64,000 nucleotides of DNA from Oegoconia quadripuncta (lineage: Eukaryota > Arthropoda > Insecta > Lepidoptera > Autostichidae). Under the pieces are notes generated by a model. The model was given only the letters and a program-made list of their open reading frames with translations. It was not told the origin of the DNA and searched no databases. Within the stretch, counting starts at the first letter, position 1; each line of letters starts with the position of its first letter. Of the stretch, positions 60,601-64,000 are shown piece by piece. The translations under genes and the position numbers were made by a program. The stretch lies in NCBI GenBank assembly GCA_949316235.1, contig OX438745.1, forward strand, positions 1,617,001 to 1,681,000, read 5' to 3'.

Positions 60601-63418
60601 CACGCGGTGCAATTGTTCGCTAACCCACTGACGACATTTGAGTACGCATTACGTCACATACATTGTGTCCCTACAAAGTTAAAGAAATGTGGGAAAGAAA
60701 GATAGTCCCACCTCCCTTCCTGCAGTAAGTGGGAATGTAACGCACGAAAGCCAAATATGATAACCTGGAAACTTTGCTAGAGTTACAGGTACTTCCACGG
60801 TACTTACCTGGATGTGTCTCTCTCTGGTGTTGATTGTGGAGAAGCTGTCGTTGTAAGCCACGTAGTTCTTCAGAGAGGCAAGGGACAGACGGTCCTCGAT
60901 GCTGACACGTATGCTCATTCTCTCCTGGACATCATAAATAATATAATAAAGCCGGCTTCAGTAACAATTCTACATGGTAGAAAAATAAACGTATGGTTTA
61001 AAACCCGAGAGTATATACAAAATATATCTATTTTTCTACCATGTAGAATTCATTATTTATGTTATAGAAGCCTGCATAATATTTGAGGGTAGTTGATACG
61101 AATTTATAGACTTTATTTATTTATATATCACTCACCTACAGCACTTTAGATTTGCCGACTATTATGGTCTGGCAGAATCGATGGAAGACTTCGGCAATAT
61201 GGTCGTAGACCTCAAACGCGTACGCCAATAGGTGGGCCTTAGTATGAACATGGCCAAAACGAAAATTATGGCGAATGCCAGTGTCATGCCCAAATCAATA
61301 TCAGTTCGGAACGCAATTTTCGAAGATGTATTCGAATACGTTTAGACAAGTCCAACTTCGAGGAAGAGGCCAATCGGCGTATCCAACACGGATGGTAACT
61401 TATAAGACAAAGTTATAAACACTCACCTGGTCAGTGATCACCGGTTTCCCTTGGAGCATCTTCTCGACGATCGCCAGCGGAATCTTCGTGTGATCCTTAA
61501 TGTTCATCAGGATTGACATGAGACGGGTGACAGTTGAGATAAGATACTGGATGTTCTGCATCGTTCGCCACACCTCCCAAACTTTTGTGAATAGCGGCTG
61601 GAAAGAATTAACCTTTCTTAAACTTTCTGTTCCCAAGAGTGGAAAATTCAAATGTATGTCATTGCAAAATATATACGGTCTGGTTAGTTTGAACTAGAAT
61701 GTGGAACGCAGACGAGTTCGCGATTGAAAAGCTGAGTATCCTAGCCTAACGAGACTCCAAGCGAGTAGGGCAAATGTGCTCCAGCTTTATCGCAAAAGGC
61801 TACGTCGCAAATCCGTTGTGGACAGACTATCCATCATCGAAAGCAAGCAAGCAAGCCCTCGAAAGCATTATGAAGAACTGTTGTATTTTTAATATTCGAT
61901 GAAGTTTAAGGAACTAGAGACTAATATGAGAGTACGTTAAAATGTTTGTCTAAATTAAAGATGTCAAACATTTAGTTGTTCATAGACAAATTGGGTTTAG
62001 CGCATCTCCTCGAGGCGGCATAGTGCCCAGCCGGCAGGCGACGTGCCGCGGTGAATAGCCAGACTTATTCTCTGCGCTAGGAAGCCTTTGCGGTCACCAT
62101 TTTGGCCCCCAGTTACCAAATGTATGGAGTTTTTATATACAATATGGATTTTTTTCTTAGAAAAATTTGAAATTCCGTAGCCAATAAGGAAAACTTATAG
62201 TTTGGCCATGTCCGTCAGTCTGTCTGTCCACGGTATAGCACAGAGGAGAGTACTAGATAGCTGTAATTTGGCATGAGTATACATATTAAATAAGTATAAG
62301 TATTATTAGGAACCTCCACTGTCCCACTGGGCAAACGCCTCCCTCCTCTCTCCCCAGTCCATGTCCCGGGTTTGCTCTGACCAGTTGTTGAGGAACTTAT
62401 CCCCCGCCATCTTCTTTTAGGTCTGCCGCGACGTCTTCTTTCTTTTTAAATATATGCGAGTATAAAAATGAGGGACATAAACTGTTGTATCTTTTGACAG
62501 GGTTGACATAGACGCTAGCTTTTTTACAGCTCCAAGGGACCGTAGACCTAAGTATTTGATATTAATGTCATTTTTATGCCTCCACGCGTTTTTAAGAAGA
62601 GTCTTGACAGACAGACAAACGGAAAACTAAATGATAAGGGTTCCTTTTACGACCGATTGGTGTAGTGGATGGCTTATTCTATCAGCGAAAGCAATCGGTT
62701 GCTGCTTCGAATCCCGCGATGTTTGTGTGATGAATACAAACATTTATTCCCGAGTTATGGATGTTTATATAAATATTTATGTATGTTTATACGTTACCTA
62801 ATATCCATAGTACAAGCTTTGCTTACTTTGGGGACTAGATGATTGGTGTAATAGTCCGATATATTTATTTATTATTATATATTTTAAGGCCAAACGGCTT
62901 ATCCAACACGGATGGGAACTTATAAGACAAAGTTATAAAAACCCCAGCTGGTCGGTGACCACCGGTTTCTCTTGGAGCATCTTCTATACGGCGAACAGTC
63001 AAGTCAAGACTCAAGTCAAGAGTACCCTAAACCGACGAGCATGTATGAACAACCTTATGAGAGTGAAGGAAGCAGAAGAGGTGTGTCAGGATCGTAGCAA
63101 GTGGAAGTCTGTGGTCTCTGCCTACCCCTACGGGAAACAGGCGTGACATTATGTATGTATGTATTTTAAGGTACTAAACCCTAAAACAGTTACGAATTAG
63201 TAGTTACAGTAGACAAATCACTCACAAACACAGTGACAACAGGCACCGCTTCCTTATATTTGACAGCTTCGTGTATCTCCTCCAGCACCACCCTGAACCT
63301 GTCCACCTGGTACGTCCCGCTCTGGACCGTCGACTCTATGTCCGACAACAGGCGGCGTATGTACATCTCGTATTGACGGTTGAACGACAACAGATCGAAT
63401 ATCTGCTCGAAGTTATCC
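45441..63418 (-). CDS. CFAP206: Cilia- and flagella-associated protein 206 (C-terminal part)
   Basis: Nine exons join in consistent phases (2 in; then 0, 0, 0, 2, 1, 0, 1, 1): 63418-63226, 61597-61427, 60924-60808, 58277-58135, 57576-57452, 56787-56678, 55411-55180, 51780-51676, 45637-45441. They give 463 residues plus stop; earlier exons lie beyond the right edge. Landmarks of the family in order: YEMYIRRLLSDIESTVQSG, a helical LF-x3-W-x2-W block, the FAP206 core QYLGFCTICLTVGALVPSN then GLIKYKGSRYGFCGVK and FSKDPSRYINEVLDYA, a W-E-W-K-R-R motif, CQTHSTQTNYSH, and FFLWGLRGQKGD. CFAP206 is an axonemal protein linked to radial spoke 2 and the central apparatus in motile cilia/sperm. The last about 110 residues (after FFLWGLRGQKGD) are an acidic tail with no counterpart I recognise in vertebrate CFAP206. 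The donor of exon 57452 (AAGA|GTGGGT) is the least certain border. Confidence 0.85.
45890..46170 (+). repeat. tRNA-derived SINE, family B
   Basis: Head acgacctgtttggtgtaatg, B box gggttcgaatccccctaggg, full body and tail, ending in ATTT repeats. In the last CFAP206 intron. Confidence 0.9.
46356..46397. repeat. Perfect 19-bp inverted repeat, 4-nt loop
   Basis: aaatagctatcaaacggct / ataa / agccgtttgatagctattt. Every base of the two arms pairs. Confidence 0.95.
46660..46806 (+). repeat. SINE family B, cut by a foldback element
   Basis: Head atgacgacctgtttggtgta and B box gggttcgaatcccgctaggg, then body to ataataagtata, where the foldback element 46807-47069 begins. The remainder after it is not clearly SINE. 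Confidence 0.85.
46807..47069. mobile_element. Long foldback MITE (TA-flanked)
   Basis: Two arms of about 116 bp, nearly identical when inverted: cagggtgtaacggttaagtg ... cgcgaaaaaaaaatcagctg, around a 31-bp centre. Ends CAGGGTGTAACGG / CACTGTGTAACGG, flanked by TA (or TATA) on both sides as for Tc1/mariner-type elements. No coding capacity. Confidence 0.9.
47070..48180. other. CFAP206 intron, no gene recognised
   Basis: Contains a family-C-like scrap (ggccatagtccatcacgcaggcccaatg, 47286-47320); the rest is AT-rich. The ORF at 47897-48127 has no domain. Confidence 0.5.
48190..48265 (-). repeat. tRNA-like SINE head
   Basis: ccagcgggattcgaacccacaaccgt ... ttaactcaccc reads on the minus strand as a tRNA-related head with A box (tagcctattgg) and B box (gggttcgaatcccgc). 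Arm pairing is broken, so it is probably a SINE head, not a tRNA gene. Confidence 0.5.
48650..49200. repeat. GC-rich segment with TATA box and 33-bp tandem repeat
   Basis: gactgtataaaagatcataa (48669-48688) is a TATA-like start. It is followed by a GC-rich stretch (gcggccgggcagtaggcggc) and three 33-bp tandem units of cttgcngacttcttctttcttgcgtt type (48935-49035). The organisation could be an LTR/leader or a promoter. No terminal repeats found, so it is left unnamed. Confidence 0.5.
49201..50461. other. CFAP206 intron, no gene recognised
   Basis: Includes a monomer-like relative of the 127-bp array at 59400 (gctaggatcaacagtggtactcgac...gctaccttggctccc, about 49598-49680). ORFs here lack domains. 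Confidence 0.5.
50462..50658. repeat. Tandem duplication of about 97 bp
   Basis: atggacttat...aaattggatgcacc occurs at 50462-50559 and again at 50560-50658 with one or two differences (ttattatttaaac against ttatatttaaac). Confidence 0.92.
51022..51442 (+). pseudogene. THAP-domain gene fragment in a CFAP206 intron
   Basis: Exon 1 (51022-51092) reads MVKKCCVYTCPSEPYGGCNI SFH and ends CACAG|GTAAGC. Exon 2 (from 51217, after TTATTGCAG|) continues SFPKNEEMRNKWL. This is the start of a THAP zinc finger (C-x2-Y-x-C ... S-F-H-x-F-P ... R-x-K-W). The downstream Cys-x2-His pair and the AVPTIF block of the fold are not seen; the frame runs on as unrelated residues to a stop at 51442. Either further exons exist or the gene is decayed. 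Opposite strand to CFAP206, nested between its exons 8 and 9. THAP genes are DNA-binding and often derive from P-element transposases. Confidence 0.6.
51676..51780 (-). CDS. CFAP206: CFAP206 exon (eighth of nine seen)
   Basis: Acceptor CGTTTTTAG|ATTTGG, donor ACAGGA|GTAAGT. Reads DLERQMFEEYKFCDSSCLFK then PTDSNDPEDVDEGYR. Phase 1 in and out. Confidence 0.78.
51781..52720. other. CFAP206 intron with promoter-like motif
   Basis: Low-complexity poly(T)/poly(A) at 51868-51990. ttttggcgggatctcggc at 52190-52207 matches an E2F site, 70-80 bp upstream of a short plus-strand exon-like ORF (ATG 52273, MAEYCAANVNVGVQ, donor ACAG|GTGAAA at 52314). No continuation found. Confidence 0.35.
52724..52858. 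mobile_element. MITE family 2
   Basis: tcccacaattaagatgacct...ttgacgcttgagaatctgtt and gagactgagacgcgatctcaatctcaaga, ending tttattaatatggcccttag. Left end degraded. Confidence 0.75.
53066..54003 (-). mobile_element. R1-clade LINE reverse transcriptase fragment
   Basis: A 310-aa open frame covers RT motifs from LDISGAFDNAWWP (motif A region) through GCPQGSVLAPVLWN, the catalytic GYADDGLLV, and K-x-V-x-Y-L-G-F to a thumb region (LIIYKATFVATLCYGAPVW). The A-F-D-N-A-W-W and C-P-Q-G-S signatures are typical of the R1 clade (R1/SART/TRAS/Loner-like). No upstream endonuclease or downstream finger remains. The right edge abuts a family-1 MITE at 54004. Confidence 0.85.
54004..54182 (+). mobile_element. 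MITE family 1, right half
   Basis: tctagcctcagcggcgaatg...gagaatggtttattaataag matches the right half of 32583-32913. The left half is replaced by the R1 fragment. Confidence 0.8.
54215..54345. promoter_or_regulatory. CpG-rich block with CCAAT box
   Basis: About 130 bp of very GC/CpG-rich sequence (cgccgctcgccgccccgggg, gccccggcgccgcgacgcgc). On the minus strand it holds caaccaatcac. It stands isolated in AT-rich intron. A promoter role is a guess; no TSS-linked ORF is seen. Confidence 0.35.
54485..55092 (+). repeat. Dispersed 0.6-kb repeat E, copy 2
   Basis: Collinear with 16480-17065 from gtcgtagatagcgataaatt to ctcgcccatctccgaca, with substitutions and a 20-30 bp difference near 54640 (ttcactttacaaaaaagtta). 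Confidence 0.8.
55180..55411 (-). CDS. CFAP206: CFAP206 exon (seventh)
   Basis: Acceptor TTCTTCTCACTTGTCCACAG|GCTTCA (strong pyrimidine tract), donor GCCATAG|GTATGT. Reads ASIVNCQTHSTQTNYSHMRS ... CQFFLWGLRGQKGDVQHMLD. Phase 0 in, 1 out. The longer open frame up to 55555 is intron. Confidence 0.85.
55575..55682 (+). repeat. 5S-rRNA-like SINE head joined to a SINE family A tail
   Basis: cgaagttaagca (55637-55648) and ggatgggtgacc (55660-55671) are exact 12-mers of the 5S rRNA internal promoter (A-box and C-box regions), in the right order and close to the right spacing. The preceding gtgtaagcactcatg resembles the 5S segment gaaagcacccg. At 55681 the sequence passes into gcgaatcccgcgacgggtaa, the post-B-box part of SINE family A. 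Confidence 0.7.
55683..55870 (+). repeat. SINE family A body/tail (tRNA head missing)
   Basis: From aatcccgcgacgggtaaatg to agtgtccgaaatatttattt. The tRNA A-box half is absent and replaced by the 5S-like segment. Confidence 0.85.
55871..56165 (+). repeat. SINE family D-like repeat
   Basis: gtgaagatgaggccgaaggtggaagc...acattgctgcttggcggcag...gagagaaggctgtgccccaacag. Shares its body with 57845-58060 and (inverted) 15545-15855. Confidence 0.65.
56200..56600 (-). mobile_element. LINE-like C-terminal fragment
   Basis: The minus strand encodes ELPKYTNIYGARTWEYMLPN then ILNDIPKEIHTDIFINIKKC and KQSLKKYYMG, in the style of a LINE ORF end (N-x-L-P-x2-I). A poly(T) at 56231-56246 could be its poly(A). 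Clade not determined. Confidence 0.5.
56678..56787 (-). CDS. CFAP206: CFAP206 exon (sixth)
   Basis: Acceptor TTTGTTCTGCAG|TTCTCG, donor CAATGG|GTAAGT. Reads LVSDKDVQTEIHPVETHVEK then HYTWDLWEWKRRACQW. Phase 1 in, 0 out. Confidence 0.85.
56810..57085 (+). mobile_element. LINE tail, RRWRDELDKF family
   Basis: Reads DDLWAKIATTWSPPLEGWRP, KRRWRDELDKFLTNWSEEAQ and DREPWRERRPLPAVEQYG-stop, the W-x-R-x-A-Q-D-R-x2-W style end of a LINE protein. A minus-oriented relative lies at 62300-62440. Confidence 0.65.
57187..57420. repeat. GATA microsatellite and AT-rich intron
   Basis: Short (ATAG)n run at 57187-57206, then AT-rich sequence up to the next exon. No gene. Confidence 0.7.
57452..57576 (-). CDS. 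CFAP206: CFAP206 exon (fifth)
   Basis: Acceptor TTTTTATTTGGCAG|GTACAT. Reads RYINEVLDYARNNPQIVNLL then GIMEEVRAVKDVDTLVVKYM, PK. The donor is chosen as CTAAGA|GTGGGT because only a phase-1 donor fits the next exon; GTTATA 20 bases further down is an alternative. Confidence 0.7.
57845..58060 (+). repeat. SINE family D-like repeat
   Basis: aacgggttggtacttgacct...gaggtcgaaggtggaagcct...tgctgcttggcggcagattt. Same body as 55871-56165. Confidence 0.65.
58135..58277 (-). CDS. CFAP206: CFAP206 exon (fourth; family core)
   Basis: Begins after TCTTCCACCAG| and reads YLGFCTICLTVGALVPSNMK, LGLIKYKGSRYGFCGVKMAA, RFSKDPS, donor CCTAGTAG|GTTAGT, phase 0 in and 2 out. This is the FAP206 domain core (G-F-C...P-x-N-x2-L-G-x-I-K-Y-K-G-x2-Y). 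The acceptor lies only about 10 bases from a LINE poly(A). Confidence 0.88.
58289..58640 (-). mobile_element. LINE family F, 3' end with poly(A)
   Basis: The minus strand reads FDSSFIIRTAKAWNSLPASV then [20 protein letters not shown], a LINE ORF2 end (A-W-N-S-L-P). It then runs to a poly(A) at 58300-58289. Other copies: 31580-31735 and 63890-64000 (plus), scrap at 26335. Confidence 0.7.
58825..59000. mobile_element. MITE family 2, diverged
   Basis: gctcgtattaataaagctat...gagagtgagactcgaactcaatcctgag...tcaatacggcccttag. More diverged than the other copies. Confidence 0.65.
59032..59266 (-). mobile_element. Short Helitron-like element (reference for 7913-10999)
   Basis: Read on the minus strand it is A|TCTAAATATATATAACTC ... 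gactgac ... ccgctaagaaaggattttg ... cgcggacgaagtcgcgggag...GCTAG|T: TC start, CTAG end, A/T flanks, 235 bp. Single unit of the elements expanded at 7913. Confidence 0.75.
59400..60375. repeat. Tandem array, about 127-bp period
   Basis: gctaccttggaccccat-type starts at about 59405, 59832, 59959, 60086, 60224 and 60350. Within a unit: gtactaggctagcataaccg, cctcctcatcaacagtggta, ggcgcctactgaaggtagac. The three middle units are near-identical and the outer ones diverged. 59520-59830 is an insertion or degenerate stretch. Single diverged monomers occur at 48300, 49600 and 58680. Not coding. Confidence 0.85.
60376..60807. other. CFAP206 intron, no gene recognised
   Basis: Overlapping ORFs at 60386-60623 show no domain. 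Confidence 0.5.
60808..60924 (-). CDS. CFAP206: CFAP206 exon (third)
   Basis: Acceptor ATGATGTCCAG|GAGAGA, donor CATCCAG|GTAAGT. Reads ERMSIRVSIEDRLSLASLKN then YVAYNDSFSTINTRERHIQ, 39 codons, phase 0 in and out. Confidence 0.85.
60966..61052. repeat. Inverted repeat, about 21-bp arms
   Basis: attctacatggtagaaaaata is mirrored by tatttttctaccatgtagaat, separated by about 40 bases. Confidence 0.85.
61130..61355 (+). mobile_element. RTE-type RT fragment
   Basis: Reads ADYYGLAESMEDFGNMVVDL, KRVRQ-stop-VGLSMNMAKTKIMA, then degenerate codons to FEDVFEYV. This is the region around RT motif C to D of RTE-like LINEs (normally F-A-D-D-...A-E-S, then K-x3-M); the second Asp is replaced by Tyr and there is a stop. 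Dead fragment. Confidence 0.7.
61427..61597 (-). CDS. CFAP206: CFAP206 exon (second seen)
   Basis: Acceptor AATTCTTTCCAG|CCGCTA, donor GACCAG|GTGAGT. Reads PLFTKVWEVWRTMQNIQYLI, STVTRLMSILMNIKDHTKIP, LAIVEKMLQGKPVITDQ, phase 0. Confidence 0.88.
61700..62299. other. CFAP206 intron, no gene recognised
   Basis: Includes an agcaagcaagcaag run near 61842. No coding signal. Confidence 0.5.
62300..62440 (-). mobile_element. LINE tail, RRWRDELDKF family
   Basis: gaggaacttatcccccgccatc and ctgtcccactgggcaaacgcct in minus orientation give the same RW-x-D-K-F-L-N-N-W end as 56810-57085, more decayed. Confidence 0.5.
62648..62878 (+). repeat. tRNA-derived SINE, family A
   Basis: Head cgaccgattggtgtagtgga, B-box-like cttcgaatcccgcgat, body with a small deletion, tail gactagatgattggtgtaat and ATTT repeats. 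Confidence 0.85.
62880..62998. repeat. Partial duplicate of CFAP206 intron/exon border
   Basis: ttatccaacacggatgggaacttataagacaaagttataaaaacc...ctggtcggtgaccaccggtttctcttggagcatcttct closely repeats 61376-61462, which contains the donor end of the CFAP206 exon at 61427-61597. Only about 36 bases of exon are copied, so it is not a functional exon. Confidence 0.85.
62999..63165 (+). mobile_element. LINE tail, [12 protein letters not shown] family (end only)
   Basis: caagagtaccctaaaccgac...[11 protein letters not shown]...tacccctacgggaaacaggc then ATGTATGTATG. Only the last part is present. Confidence 0.65.
63226..63418 (-). CDS. CFAP206: CFAP206 first exon in the window
   Basis: Acceptor CATCGTTTTTCAG|GGATAAC (phase 2 in), donor GTGTTT|GTGAGT (phase 0). 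Reads DNFEQIFDLLSFNRQYEMYI, RRLLSDIESTVQSGTYQVDR, FRVVLEEIHEAVKYKEAVPV, VTVF. Preceding exons are outside the window. Confidence 0.9.
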
Positions 63419-63549
63419 CTGAAAAACGATGGGAACATAATAATTATTAGAAATTCGCCGCCATTACACACCGAGATCCAGAAGAGCTGATATACTTGTC
63501 CGCCCACTTTCAAAATTAAAAATGCTTAGTACAGGTCCATATATGCGAT

Positions 63550-63889
63550 GTCAATTCCATCCATTCCATCCTATTCCATTCCATCCTATCTACAAAAAGA
63601 AAAGAACGACTTAACATTTATAAAACAAGTAAAATCCTTTTTAATAGAAAAATCCTATTATAATGTAAATGAGTTCCTAAATGATAAAAATTTATAGCTT
63701 GACATATTTCGTGTAATTTAATTCATATGACAAATTTCGTATAATTTAATCTATTCTAATAATCTAATATATTAATAATAAAAATAAATAAATATCTATT
63801 TAATTTAATAAATATTGAATTGATAATAATAGAATACATTTATTCGTCGACCATGACACAATAATAATTAGCATACAACAATAAGCCTC
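63550..63889 (+). mobile_element. LINE 3' scrap (4241-like family) and AT-rich DNA
   Basis: gtaaaatcctttttaatagaaaaatcctattataatgtaaatgagttcctaaatgataaaaattta resembles a LINE ORF end (S-Y-Y-N-V-N-E-F-L-N-D). The rest is AT-rich. Confidence 0.4.
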
Positions 63890-64000
63890 GGTCTCTCTCT
63901 ATTGCTACACGTGGGGAGGGATTCCACCCGTATATAGTTAATATACCGAAGTATATAGATAATATAAGAAGTTCGATTCTTCATTCATCATCCGAACAGC
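63890..64000 (+). mobile_element. LINE family F, cut by window edge
   Basis: gggagggattccacccgtat...gttcgattcttcattcatcatccgaacagc is the plus-oriented counterpart of 58480-58560. It continues past 64000. Confidence 0.7.

Overview
The window is nuclear DNA of an insect, most probably a moth or butterfly (Lepidoptera). It is AT-rich, its genes are split by long introns with GT-AG borders, and most of it is transposable-element sequence: tRNA-derived SINEs, fragments of RTE-, R1- and CR1/Jockey-like LINEs, TTAATACGGGC-ended MITEs, Helitron-like elements and one long DIRS retrotransposon. Nothing prokaryotic is present: no operons and no CRISPR array.

Four host genes can be rebuilt exon by exon with consistent splice phases. 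(1) 25570 to 15270, minus strand: a BOD1/BOD1L1-type gene with an N-terminal SHG1 domain, 5 coding exons and 1262 aa; one 3.3-kb exon carries a long Ser/Lys/His/Asp-rich region. (2) 27723 to 43474, plus strand: a 4-exon, 216-aa coiled-coil protein, possibly an augmin HAUS1-like subunit. (3) 27995 to 29497, plus strand: an intact single-exon GatA (QRSL1), the mitochondrial Glu-tRNA(Gln) amidotransferase A subunit, lying entirely inside intron 1 of gene 2. (4) 63418 to 45441, minus strand: the C-terminal 463 residues (9 exons) of CFAP206, a cilia/flagella protein whose 5' exons lie beyond the right edge. Two smaller candidates are a basic first exon at 804-903 (minus) and a partial THAP zinc-finger gene at 51022-51442 (plus), inside a CFAP206 intron.

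Layout. 1-565: satellite with 162-bp period. 804-903: candidate exon. 1.3-7.9 kb: SINEs, nested MITE/LINE and foldback elements. 7913-10999: a Helitron-like element with A|TC...CTAG|T ends, internally amplified to 3.1 kb with two embedded minisatellites. 11-15 kb: LINE tails and MITEs. 15.3-25.6 kb: BOD1L1. 26.4-27.6 kb: LINE with poly(A). 27.7-43.5 kb: coiled-coil gene with GatA and, in intron 3, the DIRS element (37.2-42.3 kb: gag, RT, RNase H/MT-like, tyrosine recombinase, inverted terminal repeats). 45.4-63.4 kb: CFAP206, its introns packed with SINEs, an R1-clade RT, foldback elements, a duplicated 0.6-kb repeat and a 127-bp tandem array. 63.55-64 kb: LINE tails cut by the edge.

The host genes are functionally unrelated as far as known (chromosome segregation/fork protection, mitochondrial translation, spindle or centrosome if the guess is right, axoneme). 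The most unusual structures are the internally amplified Helitron, the three-layer MITE stack at 34.4-35.6 kb, a SINE tail joined to a 5S-rRNA-like promoter at 55.6 kb, the frame-rearranged DIRS copy, and a LINE poly(A) tail abutting a CFAP206 splice acceptor. All family assignments come from reading the sequence; no database search was run.
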